Shown one piece after another: positions 23,135-33,478 of a DNA stretch of 64,000 bases (positions are counted from its first letter, which is position 1; the number at the start of each line of letters is the position of its first letter). The stretch is from assembly GCA_038380435.1 (NCBI GenBank), contig JAWZYU010000130.1, positions 628,001 to 692,000 on the forward strand, given 5' to 3'. The translations under genes were made by a program, and so were the position numbers. The stretch is from Ryuthela nishihirai. Its lineage: Eukaryota; Arthropoda; Arachnida; Araneae; Heptathelidae. Under the pieces are notes generated by a model that was given only the letters and a program-made list of their open reading frames with translations, had not been told where the DNA came from and did not search any database.

Positions 23135-23522
23135 TGGGTTGTTTTACCTCTGAGAGGCATTTTTTTTGCACACCGTGGGCTAAATGGCCAGGTCACATGG
23201 ACCCCGAAGGCTCAGAGTAGGTTGGGGGAGGAGACCCACTGGAAAAACTGTTGGGAGACAGATGGTAGCCTCCCGTCAAGGCCATCCAGCGTGTTCTTTA
23301 ACGTGCACAGGGTATGGCTCTCCCGCACACGGGGCCACGGCTTAACGTCCCATCCGACGGACGGCGGCCTATTCCAAGCCGATCGGTGTCCCCTACTGAC
23401 CGTGGGCAGGAAATTTTACGGAGATAAATCTCAACGCTGACCCAGCTGGAACTCGAACCTGGGAACTACAGATTACGAGCCTGGCGCGCTACTGACTGAG
23501 CCACCCCCGCCCCCGCCCCATC
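23135..23522 (-). mobile_element. SINE-A with target-site duplication
   Basis: Full-length minus-strand copy, flanked by AAGAAAAGT at 23126-23134 and 23523-23531. The head end is extended by an extra CCCCGCC unit. Confidence 0.92.
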
Positions 23523-24180
23523 AAGAAAAGTAAAACAAGGAATTTAAGAAAGGATGAAATTAAACTATTAAATCATATTTACATTATTATTTAACATGGA
23601 ATTTCCACTGCAGTATAACTGCTCCCATCTTTACTTTTACAAATCTTTAAAAATAACTCTTCAAATATGCATCCAATAGACAAAGATTTATGAATTTTAA
23701 TTGCCTCTATTACCTATAATATCATTCTCAAAATATACATGGCCCCCGTACAGCACCCCCCTAAAATCCGGTCCTATTTTGGAAAAAATATGTATTAAGT
23801 TATAAAAGTACTCAATTTATCATTTTTAATATTTTGAACGAAATCTTTGTAAGGGTTGGTCCGTAAATTACCCAATTCTGTTATAGATGAATCCACCATT
23901 CCCCTTATACCTTCATCTTATGCAACAATACCTAACACATGATGGGAATTCACCCCCTTCCTGTTTTTTCACAGACACGTTTTATTATTGTTACGAATTT
24001 TTAGTAGGAAATTTTGAGCGTGAGTTCCAAAGAATGTGAATCATCCAATGTGAACTGCTCCACCAACGAGTAGGAAGCCCTCGCTATAAAATTTTGCAAT
24101 CAGCCATTTCAAAAACTATCTCTATGGTCGCCGATTCACAGTCGCATTTGATCACTTCCCCTTGTCATAATTAATGAAAT

Positions 24181-24342
24181 CTTAAAGACTTTTCTAACAG
24201 ATTAGAGAAGTGGAACCTCACATTTCAGGATTACGATACCGATGTCGTTTATTACCCATGGGAACACAATATCCTCGCCGATACCCTGTCAGGAAACATA
24301 CATGAGAAGGACAAACACCCTCCCAGCCAATTAGGTGACTGA
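24181..24342 (+). pseudogene. Ty3/gypsy-like RNase H remnant
   Basis: A short open stretch encodes NRLEKWNLTFQDYDTDVVYY followed by PWEHNILADTLSGN. This fits the C-terminal RNase H signature of Ty3/gypsy LTR retrotransposons (R-L-x-x-W-x-L-x-x-x-x-Y-D ... V-x-Y-x-P-x-x-x-N-x-x-A-D-x-L-S). A stop follows at 24340. Upstream sequence is too decayed to read. No LTRs were identified. Confidence 0.6.
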
Positions 24343-24867
24343 TCCCTGCTGAGGGAGATGCAGATGGGGACCCTGCCCTCAGGGGGATTATAGATGCCTT
24401 GGAAGGTCAAAACACTAGCCTTGCCACGAACGCCCCTGACCCTCTCTACATGAAAGAGGGTGTTCTCTTGCTCTTGGACCAACAAAGCCCTGGCATTGAC
24501 GTCATAGAGCAACTGGTCGTACTGCTCAGTCTAAGAGACCAAATTTCAAAATTCTGTCAAGATAACCCTTCTTCAGGTCCTCTGGTTGGGGACAAAACAC
24601 AACAGAGAGCTATATCCAATTAATGTTGGTCAGGAATGTACTCCGACAATTGCAACTATGTACAGACATGCATTTGCTGTCTGCAAAGGCGCGGATATGA
24701 AAAAAACTCAAAGGGAAAAATTTTCTAACCCACCCTCCTTTATAGTGCACCGAACGAAGGTCAAAGAAAGACAAGGACACCTGCATACAATAGGCCTGCA
24801 CATTGCAATAACGGAAGACCTAATTTTGAAAAATATAGCACAACATATTACAGATAAATTTTGGTAG
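24343..24867 (+). other. Possible retroelement remnant downstream of RNase H
   Basis: Overlapping frames at 24399-24623 and 24586-24867 include SLRDQISKFCQDNPSSGPLV, which could correspond to the linker before an integrase, but I cannot recognise an integrase HHCC or DDE motif. GC content is higher than the surroundings, consistent with formerly coding sequence. Confidence 0.3.
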
Positions 24868-25330
24868 CTATTTATGTTTAAAAATCTGTTAATTAATTTT
24901 CAAATATTCTCAATTGTTTTAGTAAAAACTTATGAACAAATATTTCTATTTTAATTGCTTTTAAAGAGATAGCTTTGGTTTAATTTTTAAACAAATTATA
25001 TCACTTGGTTAGCCGTCCCGTGGCCGAGTGGTTAGCATGCTTGGCTACTGATCTAAGGGACCTGGGTTCGAGCCCCGGATTAGGCATGGATGTGTGTGTC
25101 GTTTTTCTGCTGAGGTCCTGCCATCCTCTCAGATCTCCTACTCTGGCATATAAACTGACAGGCTCCTGTCAGACCTATGTAGCAAGCAGCTGCTTGAGGG
25201 GGTATTTATTTTATTTTTATTATATCCCTTGAATTTTAATGCATAATTAATATCTCTGCTTTCTTGCCTCCTTTTACTCAAGGCTGTCCAGGCCTGGTCT
25301 ATCAAGGTGGCTTTGACCGAACGCCTCAAC
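24786..25330. repeat. Repeat G, copy 1 (split by SINE-B)
   Basis: 24786-25010 and 25218-25330 together match 50670-51010, with landmarks AGGCCTG(C/G)ACA, TGTTTTARYAAAAAC and AAGRCTGTCCANGCCTRGT. The second locus has no SINE at the matching point, so it serves as an empty site. Identity of the repeat is unknown. Confidence 0.6.
25012..25217 (+). mobile_element. SINE-B, full length
   Basis: Complete head GCCGTCCCGTGGCCGAGTGG, B box GGTTCGAGCCCCGG, full body and T-rich tail. It is inserted in repeat G; the locus at 50670-51010 lacks it. Best reference copy of SINE-B in the window. Confidence 0.95.
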
Positions 25331-25790
25331 CCCAGAACAAACTGAGAATCGGAACCAGAAGACGACGACAGGATTTGGAACGTCGAGACACCTAGAATCA
25401 CGTCACGGGCCATTTGTCCCGGAGCACCGCCTACACTCCCATCAGCCACTGCCGCCCCGCCAACTCCAAATGCACCATTTCAATGACTGCACACACTCGT
25501 ATTCATTATGTCACTGTGGCACAAATGGTTGAGTCACTGTTCCCCTCATTGCCCCTCGCTTGTTACGAGGTCACCAAACACGCTGTTTGCCTGCACCACC
25601 TCCACTGCCGTAGCGGCCACCGCCACATACACGAGATTAATGCTGGTGTCGAGATTAACAGAGATTCCTACATTTTAATAATTATATATTATTTATTATA
25701 ATAAATATAACATTAAATTGTATTTATAATATATAAATAAACAAATGTTTGATTCAGAGAGGTATGAAATAGGTGTTAATAAAAAATAAT

Positions 25791-25936
25791 TCCTCAAGCA
25801 ACTCCTTGCCTCAGAGGTCTGACAGGAGCCTGTCAGGATAATAGAGGAGATCTGTGAGGAATTCGGGACCTCATCAGAAGGACAATGCAGACATCCATAT
25901 ACCTTACCCGGGGTTTCAACCTAAGTCCCTTTCATC
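25791..25936 (-). mobile_element. SINE-B, diverged
   Basis: TCCTCAAGCAACTCCTTGCC, CAGGAGCCTGTCAG and TACCCGGGGTTTCAACC (B box with one change), stopping near AAGTCCCTTTCATC. Confidence 0.82.
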
Positions 25937-26024
25937 AATTGTTCTTTGCATGATTGTGCTTAATAGAATTAAGACTTTGGTTAATGGACAATTTCGTGAT
26001 GAGTAATCAAAATTAGTAGGTGAT

Positions 26025-26700
26025 GTGTACATCAGATTTTTTCACATAGGCAGATTCTTGACAAATGTTTAAAGTTTCAGAAACCTTTGGTTACTAGCTT
26101 TGTTGATTATAAAAAAGACTTTTCACTCTGTTGATCGCCTTAATTTGTGGTTGATTGTGAGATCGCATGGCATACCGGACAAGTTAGTTAACATAATGAG
26201 AGTTCTGTATAATAACACTGAGTCGTATGTGAGAGTTTCTAAGGATTGTAGCAGTTCGTTTAGCATTGCTTCAAATGTTCACGAAGGGTGTATTTTGACT
26301 CCTTTTCTTTTTACCTTGTATATTGATAACGTTATTCGAATTTCACTGCACGGTACAAATATTGGCCTTATATGGTCCCGAGTTCTGAAAATTTCTGATT
26401 ATGAATATACTGATGATTTAGCATTTTTGGCATTATGTGGTTTGATTTTGTAAGTAATGATGAGGTTATGCAAAGCAGTCGGCAACCTCCTTTAAGCAGC
26501 ATATTGTGCAGAGAGAGACTCCGTTGGTTTGGCCATTTTGCCCGTATGGATAATTGTAGATTAGCGAATAGGGTTATGAACAGGTGTGCCTAAAGGCGTC
26601 AGAAAGAGAGGGGAGACATTGGATGAGATGTGCGTACATGTCAAACAGGACCTTGTTAGAATTCGTCTACAATGACCAGGTGCAGCAGATGCAGCTCAGG
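26025..26700 (+). pseudogene. RTE-like LINE fragment with internal deletion
   Basis: Encodes FQKPLVTSFVDY, then in a shifted frame HSVDRLNLWLIVRSHGIPDK, LVNIMRVLYNNTESYVRVSK, a degraded VRQGC (VHEGCILTPFLF), and SDYEYTDDLAF in place of the catalytic YADD motif. About 400 bp present in the full element are then missing: the sequence jumps to LCGLIL/DFVSNDEV and RERLRWFGHFARMDN. The same jump occurs at 51790 and at the satellite locus, so these copies share a deleted ancestor. Confidence 0.9.
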
Positions 26701-27794
26701 ACAGATGCGTTTGGCGAGCAAAATTACCTAATATGGTTTAAACTCCGTAACCCATGGCTGAGAAGGATTTCTCCTTTTATATATGTACTATGAACAAGAC
26801 TTCAATTTACAATATAATGAAACGGAAGATGCACGTACAACAATGGAAAACGAGATTGTGTTACAACGTGTCACTTGAGGTAGAGCACGGGGTGAGAATT
26901 ACGTCACTTACGAGTTCGAACGATGAAGTTGAAATGAAAGAACAGAATTCTATTTCTTCCCTGCTTGCCTGTGATTATATACCAGAAAGTTCAATGTCTA
27001 ATAGTAGTTCGGAGAATCTGTGTATAGAAGAAAGAGATTAATCGTAATCTGTGAGCGTTGGTAGTGAGAATATTTTGGAGATACTTTTTGTTTTTGTTAT
27101 GTTCAGTGATCAGTTTTGGATGTTTAACTGATAAGAAAGTTTTTAGTTTCAAGTAAAATAGCAATTTATCTGTATCGCAGAAAAATGCTCTTTGCTTGAA
27201 GGAAAATCTGGCAATTATGGATATTGGGATCATTTCATACTAATTGATAGCATAGTGTTGTTTTGTGTGATTAGGGAAGAAATTGTTAATGATTTATACA
27301 ATTTGTTGCCTTAGTTAATAAATCAGTTCATTTAGAGTTTGTTTATTTATTTGGGATTCACGTTCCGTTGCCAAATATCCAAATAGAATTGAAAACCTTT
27401 AAAAATACTTTTATTCACACTTTGTATTTTTTAATACGTGTATTATCAATTACATATACTATTAGATGGCATGGAAAAATAATTCGGCTAAACTATTCGT
27501 GATGAGACTTCAATATTTTGTAAAAACCTATGAAATAGAAAAGAATAAAAATAATATTATCGATTGTTAATTTTGTGTTATTAAATTTGTTAGTTTTTCT
27601 TAGCTAACAGCAACCACCAGTATAAAATTTAGTTAGGTATATAGAAAATTTATTGTTTTCGTATAATCGGCGTAGAGTTCGTTAGGTCTATAGCTTCCAG
27701 AACAATCTCTGCAGAAGCGGAGATTGAAAAAAAAATAAAATTGTAAAGCAGTAATGTTCTGTTCAATGAAATTGCCATTCTATGAAGTGTGTGG

Positions 27795-28179
27795 GGCGGG
27801 GGTGGCTCAGTCGGTAGCGCGCCAGGCTCGTAAGGTGTAGTTCCCAGGTTCGAGTCCCAGCTGGGTCAGCGTTGAGATTTATCTCCGCAAAATCCCCTGC
27901 CCACGCTCAGTAGGGGACACCGATGGGCTTGGAATAGGCCGCCGTCCGTCGGATGGGACGTTAAGCCGTGGCCCCGTGTGCGGGAGAGCCATACCCTGTC
28001 CACGTTAAAGGACACGCTGGATGGCCTTGACGGGAGGCTACCATCTGTCTCCCAACAGCTGTTCCAGTGGGTCCCCTCCCTCAACCTTCTCTGAGCCTTC
28101 GGGGTCCTTGTGACCTGGCCATTTAGCCCATTGTATGCAAAAAAGTGCCGCTCAGAGGTAAAACAACCCAACCCAACAA
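27795..28179 (+). mobile_element. SINE-A in repeat D copy 1
   Basis: Full-length copy, head GGCGGGGGTGGCTCAGTCGG, 3' end AACAACCCAACCCAAC. Flanks ATGAAGTGTG (27782-27791) and ATGAAATGTG (28182-28191) look like an aged duplication. The copy at 60133 sits at the same place in repeat D copy 4, while copies 0, 2 and 3 lack it. Confidence 0.93.
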
Positions 28180-28540
28180 CAATGAAATGTGAACTTCTAA
28201 TAATCTAGTAAAATACATTTTTCAGTTACAAATATCGACTATTATTCAAATGATGCATCTATTCCTGCAAGCATTTCACAGTACACTTTCATATATATAA
28301 TTATTATTCCCTCTTTCTATCATTCGATGCACCAAAGTGGAAAAAGTCATCAGTACCATGCTTCGAAATTTTGAATGTTGCGCAAAACGATAACGTACGA
28401 ACTGTTTACTGTGAGGGTGAAGTTGCCATTCAACGAAAACCAATCTTCTCATCATCATCATCATCATCCTCAAGCAGCCATGGGCTACGGAGGTCCTACC
28501 AGACCGCGCAGTTTAATTCTCCAAGCATATCTGTCCTGAG

Positions 28541-29365
28541 CTACATCTGCTGCATCCGGCCACTGTACACCAATTCTAACAAGGTCCTGTTTGACATTGT
28601 CTGCCCACCGCATCCTAGGTCTCCCCCTCCTTCTGAGGCCTCCAGGCACACTTTCATAACCCTATTCGCCAATCTATAATTATCCATACGGGCAACATGG
28701 CCAAACCAGCGGAGTCTCTCTCTGCACAATATGCTGCTTAAAGGAGGTTGCAGACTCCTTTGCCTAACCTCATCATTAGTTACAAAGTTAAACCACCTAA
28801 TACCCAAGATACTGCATAAGCATCTAGAATCAAAAGCATCTAGTTTCCTGTTATCTTGCTTACACAGCGTCCAAGTTTCACTACCATAAGTAACCCTAGA
28901 AAGAACCAAAGTATTATACAGTCTAATTTTAGTCTTTAGGTGTATACGCCTATTTCTCCACAATCTCCATAGATTCTTAAAACTCCCGGCAGCAATACCT
29001 ATTCGTCTGTTAATCTCATGCCGCACATCACCAGTATCAGTTACGCAGCTCCCAAGGTAATTAAACTGTGACACCTGCTCAAGACTGCAACCATTCAGAT
29101 TAACTGAATCACAACCTGCCTGACCAATTTTTATCACTTTAGTTTTCTCTCTGTTTATAACCAAACCTACTGTACTACCAGTCTCATCAACAGTTCGAAT
29201 GAAAGAGTTCATCTCATCAACATCATTTGCCAAAAGGGCTAAATCATCAGCATAATCTAAATCAGAAATTTTCGTATCTCCAGCCCATTTAAGGCCAAAA
29301 GCTTTCCCTTGAAGTGAATTTCGCATAACATAATCAACAACCAAACTAAAGAGAAAAGGATTCAA
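28541..29365 (-). pseudogene. RTE-like ORF: reverse transcriptase palm/thumb and C-terminus
   Basis: 274 residues starting at NPFLFSLVVDYVM. Contains SDLDYADDLALLA (motif C, catalytic YADD, about residues 55-58), NREKTKVI (motif D region), QFNYLGSCVTDTGDVRHEIN and the thumb/C-terminal block ending in RERLRWFGHVARMDNYRLAN. The final part (VCLEASEGGGDLGCGGQTM) appears shifted relative to the copy at 34435, which reads KGLRKRGRPSIRWADNVKQD, so a third small indel is likely near the C-terminus. Confidence 0.9.
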
Positions 29366-29673
29366 AATGCACCCTTGTCGAACACAGAAGTAATGCTAAA
29401 CCAATTGCTACAAGCCTTACCAACTCTCACACATGACTCAGTGTTATTATAGAGAGCTTTCATTATGTTAACTAACTTGTCTGGTATACCATATGATCTC
29501 ACAATCAACCACAAATTATGACGATCAACAGAGTGGAAAGCCTTTTTGAAATCAACAAAGCTAGCAACCAAAGGTTTCTGAAACTCTAAACATTTCTCAA
29601 GAATCTGCCTAAGTGAAAATATATGATCTACACATCCCCTACCATTTTTGAATCCACATTGCTCATCATGCAA
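29362..29673 (-). pseudogene. RTE-like ORF: reverse transcriptase motif A region
   Basis: 103 residues, beginning within HDEQCGFKNGRGCVDHIFSL and carrying SFVDFKKAFHSVDR (motif A with catalytic Asp). The C-terminus SITSVFDKGAF is out of frame; the other frame reads VRQGCILNPFLF (motif B), showing a small insertion around the GTGTTCGACAAGG stretch at about 29380. The segment is colinear with the frames on either side, so this is one protein interrupted twice. Confidence 0.88.
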
Positions 29674-29701
29674 TTGCCTGTCAACCAGATTCTTAATTCT
29701 A

Positions 29702-31570
29702 TTAAGCGCAAATCATGGAAAGAACTTTACCTGGAACGGAGAGTAGGCTGATACCCCTATAGTTATCACAAGAACTGCGATCACCTTTTTTGAAAATAGG
29801 GATAATAATAGCTCTGGTAAAATCTTTAGGAACCATGCCTTTATCATAAAAGTTATTCAAAATTTCAGTCATCCAAATGGTAACAGAAACATTCCCAGCT
29901 CTAAGCATTTTCGTAGTAATTTCATCCACCCCTGGGGATTTATGAAGTTTAAGTTTAGAAATAGCCAAACTAACTTCAGATTGTGTTATAGGGCCAACAT
30001 TAAAGCCAACAATGCATCTATCATCATTGCAAACAATGGGAGTAGAACTAACCACATTGTTAAGAACATCACTGAAATGCTCAGCCCACCTAGCCATGAC
30101 ATAATCCTCACCTTCTATAACCTTGCCTTGTTTATCCTTCAATCCCTGTATACCTGTTCGTTTTCTACCACACAAAACATTAACTATCTGGTACAGCTCT
30201 CTGCTGTTGTGCTGTCTAACTGCTTCCTCAGCTTTGTCAGCAAGGCCATCAAGCCAAAGATTCTTATCAGTAGCTAACTGATTCTTTACACGTTTATCAA
30301 GTTCTTTGTAATGCTTTCTATTAGGACTAGTAGGGTACTGATTAAGGACATTCCTGCAGTTCCTTCTTTCTGAAATAAGCTCAAGTGCCTTATCACTTAA
30401 ATAATTCTGCCTCCTCTGCTCCTTTTTCCCTAAAAGAGTACTGTTAGTTTCCAAAAAAGCCTGTTTAAAATGGCCCCATTCTTCCTCAACTTCAGTATTA
30501 AGCAAACCATGACTGTCATAATGACTAAGTAACCTATTATGGTAAGCTCTAGCTATAACTGGGTCTTTCAGAGCTTCAGTATTAAAGGTAAAATTTTTAA
30601 CCCTAGCACAACACTTTTTAAGTTTAAGTTGCAAGACACTTTTAACAAGGTAATGGTCAGATCCAATTTCAGCTCCCCTATATGCCCTGGTATTTCTAAC
30701 AGAACTAGCCCATTTGCTGTTAATTAATATATAATCAATCATATTCTTATACAGCCCATCAGGTGAAACCCATTTGTATTTATGTATGTCGCGGTGTTTG
30801 TAATATGTGTTAGTTATTCTGAAACCATTTAGTTTACTTACCTGTAGGAGACGTTGCCCATTGCCATTGCAGCTACCAATACCAAAAGGGCCTATTACTC
30901 CTCCCCAAAGTTCAGAGTCGGTACCAACTTTGGCATTGAAGTCACCAAGAACAAGGGTAATATCTCCTTTCTTGACAGAATTCGAAATATTCTGAAGTTG
31001 TCTGTAAAACCTATCCTTCACATCCTCATCAGAATCCTCAGTGGGGGCATAACAGCAGATAACATTCAGGTGTTTAATGCTTGTCTGAAATTTTGCTGTA
31101 AGAAACCTTTCATTAATGCACTCATATCCTAGAAGAGCATCACTAGCATGTCTGCTGAGCAGCAGACCCACGCCTTGGTGATGCTTTCCATCCTCCCTCC
31201 CTGTAAAGAGAAATTTAAAGTTATTTTTAAGTATCTCACCTTTACCTGTCCATCTGGTCTCTTGCAAGCCTAGAATATCTAGGTTATAGCGCTGGAATTC
31301 CTGCATGAGGACATCAAGAGAATAATCTCTATGTAATGTCCTCACGTTCCACGTTCCTGCAGAGAGAAAATGATTAGTAGGATTTTTAAAGAAATTTGGT
31401 TTATTGAGATTGGTAGGGCCAACAATATCAAACAGCCCCCTGATCGCAGGCATGGGGCAAAGACCTGTTCCTCCTCCACCAAAGGCTGAAGTCACCGATG
31501 CTGGTAGGAACTTCAGGCACCACCTTTTCAAGTGGACTTTTTCAAGAACCATATGGCCTGCCTGAGACAT
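29702..31570 (-). pseudogene. RTE-like ORF: endonuclease and start of reverse transcriptase
   Basis: 622 residues. APE-type endonuclease motifs in order: GTWNVRTL (72-79), QETRW (103-107), YAPTE (174-178), GDFNAKVG (209-216), NTYYKHRDIHKY (about 254-265), NMIDYILI (276-283) and SDHYLV (304-309), so all expected catalytic blocks are present. A charged linker follows, then the reverse transcriptase start with FKKGDRSSCDNYRGISLL near the C-terminus. The frame stops after KVLSMICA at 29702. The next frame contains RIKNLVDRQLHDEQCGFKNG, so a single-base change has split a continuous protein. The function is target-primed reverse transcription: DNA nicking by the endonuclease and cDNA synthesis at the nick. 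The first Met is not certain: the segment before residue about 70 may belong to the leader. Confidence 0.9.
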
Positions 31571-32106
31571 ATTACTCCAGTTTAGGCTTGACGATGCCCA
31601 ACTAGCTGAGTAAGGTTCAGGTACCTGCGATGGCTCTGATTAGGATTATCCACCAGCTGATATAAGGTATCCCATGCGTCAGTTCACTTAGAGCTGGCAA
31701 CCCAGAAGCAAACAGAAAACACAGCGGCAGACTCTCCCTCAACAGAGGCCCACCAGTGCAGCAAGTCCAGGATCCATAATCAAGCTCAAATCCATAAACA
31801 ACTCCAGTCTAGTAGGTATAAATGGTTAAAAATACATTTCAATTTATAGTTTGATTTGACGATCTGGAAACCGACTGCTTTAAAAAGTTATCCTATTATT
31901 AAAGTAAATAAAATAAAAATATCTAAATTAAAATTTATCATAAATATTCATGTTAACAATAAAGTTGTTTGGAACCTGAAATTTATAACGTTTATTCTTT
32001 CCGATATGTTTTTCGACGTAATCCATGACTCCAATTCTTTCCTTATTAGGAACATTTGCTGCTAGAAATAAAAAATAATTATAAATAACTTTTATGTTAA
32101 GTTTCG

Positions 32107-32337
32107 ATGCCTTCTATTTTTCCTTCCTTAAAGATCCTCTTTCTCCATTTCCACTTAGACTTCTTCCCCAACAACTGCAGCATGGTCAGTGATGAGAATG
32201 GTGAACGTTTTCACCAGGACATTGCAACGATGGAGAAACGATACCATGGAAACTCTTCCATTTCAATGTTGGCTGACTACTGTTGGACGATCGCCAAAAA
32301 TGATCCTGAGCAGCTGTACAAGCGATGTCGGAAGTAG
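32107..32337 (+). pseudogene. Captured gene fragment (GERFHQDI family), copy 1
   Basis: Encodes SLKILFLHFHLDFFPNNCSM, VSDENGERFHQDIATMEKRY and MLADYCWTIAKNDPEQLYKR. From memory this closely resembles the C-terminal part of an uncharacterised, repetitive protein family of arthropods (LKIHFLHSHLDFFP...SDEHGERFHQDI...MEKRYQG...MLADYCW). I do not know its function. The same fragment sits at the matching place in copies 3 and 4. There is no complete gene here. Confidence 0.7.
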
Positions 32338-32849
32338 AAGCGGAGTTTTACCGATACATGTCATATGTACGCATTACTCTGTTATATAAGAAACTAGTGC
32401 TCATTTCTCAGAAGTCGTAGCCAATTTTGCATTTTCATTCTAAAATTTCAAAACTTAATTTTTATTTTTTTTAAAACTTTCATTCTAAAAAATTTTTCTT
32501 TCCGTACCTCGTGGCGGTAGCTCTCTTTTCATCCCTCCCTTCCATTCGCTCTCCGTTAATATTAATCCCTCTCTTAACTCTTTCCTCTCCTGATGGCTCG
32601 CGACGCATCTTCATAACTGTTCCAAAATTTTGACAGTTATTGTCCAACAACCTCCGATATTGGGATGATCGCTTTTTAGCTTAAAGGAATAATTTCTTAC
32701 TCTCTCGAAGAGCGAAAAAGGAAATTTCATTTTTTTTATAAGTTTTGAAAACTGCTTGGGTGGTTAATTGCTACTGGAACTGAAGATAAAAAAAATATAA
32801 AAAAAAATTCGAAATGATGAATATAGTCGTGAAGAATAGAGTCGCCAAT

Positions 32850-33310
32850 CTTGATTAAAATCTTTAACGCTTGTCTGAAATTTTGCTGTAAGAAACCTTT
32901 TATTAATGCACTCATATCCTAAAAGAGCATCACTACCGTGTCTGCTGAGAAGCACACCTACGCCTTGGTGATGCTTAATATCTTCCCTCCCTGGAAAGAG
33001 AAATTTAAGATTATTTTTAAGAATCTGACATTTATCTGTCCATCTATTCTCTTGCAAGCCGAAAATATCTAAATTATAAAGCTGAAAGTCTTGTGTGAGG
33101 ACATCAAGAGAATAAGCTCTGTGCAGAGTCCTCACATTCCAACTACCCATGGAGAGAAAATGGTTAGTGGGATGTTTAAAGAAATTACGTTTATTGAGAG
33201 AGGGAACGCCGACAATATTAAACAGCCTCCTAATCGCTGGCATGAGGCAAAGTCCCGTTCTCCCACCAAGCCATATACACTGGAAGACTTCCTCCAATGT
33301 AGAATTTGAC
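32850..33310 (-). pseudogene. RTE-like endonuclease N-terminal fragment in repeat D copy 1
   Basis: Minus-strand translation gives GRTGLCLMPAIRRLFNIVGV, MGSWNVRTLHRAYSLDVLTQ, LDIFGLQENRWTDKCQILKN, HHQGVGVLLSRHGSDALLGY and FLTAKFQTSVKDFN. It corresponds to residues about 30-170 of the near-complete element. Equivalent fragments with the same ends occur at 46345-46815 and 54440-54910, so it is a fixed part of repeat D. Confidence 0.88.
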
Positions 33311-33316
33311 GATACC

Positions 33317-33478
33317 GGACCTGGGTTGGAGCCCCGGATAAGGCATGGATGTTCGTATCGTTTTTCTGCTGAGGTCCTGCCATCCTCTCAGACTTTCTAC
33401 TCTGACATATAAACTGACAGGTTCCTGTCCGACCTCTGTGGCAAGCGGCTGCTTGAGGGGGTATTTATTTTTTTTTTA
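33317..33478 (+). mobile_element. SINE-B, head-truncated, inserted in repeat D
   Basis: Starts in the head at GGACCTGGGTTGGAGCCC and ends GGGGGTATTTATTTT. Copies 2 and 3 read GATACCAG(T/A)AGAAGCATTC straight through at this place, so the insertion is specific to copy 1. Confidence 0.9.

Larger units (their letters stand above)
28449..31823 (-). mobile_element. Near-complete RTE/BovB-like LINE
   Basis: About 3.4 kb on the minus strand: 5' untranslated region (about 31571-31823), one long protein encoding APE endonuclease and reverse transcriptase (31570 to about 28541, two frameshifts), and a 3' end running into a (GAT)n tail, seen on the plus strand as (ATC)n at 28450-28470. Other repeat D copies (53410, 60785) show the uninterrupted site CTTCTCATAATCGGTTAAAA. 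No clear target-site duplication. Endonuclease and C-terminal motifs resemble proteins often annotated as craniofacial development protein 2-like or RTE reverse transcriptase; the exact clade is my inference. Confidence 0.9.

Noticed and set aside
24586..24867. Possible integrase downstream of the gypsy-like RNase H
   Set aside because: No HHCC zinc-binding or DDE catalytic pattern could be read in any frame; kept only as an uncertain remnant.
25012..25083. tRNA-like cloverleaf potential at SINE-A and SINE-B heads
   Set aside because: A and B boxes are present in every copy, but each is followed by the same SINE body, lacks a proper acceptor-stem 3' side, and recurs dozens of times; these are tRNA-derived SINE promoters, not tRNA genes.
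28450..28470. Independent ATC microsatellite
   Set aside because: It is the (GAT)n 3' tail of the minus-strand RTE-like element, as also seen at 34660-34675.
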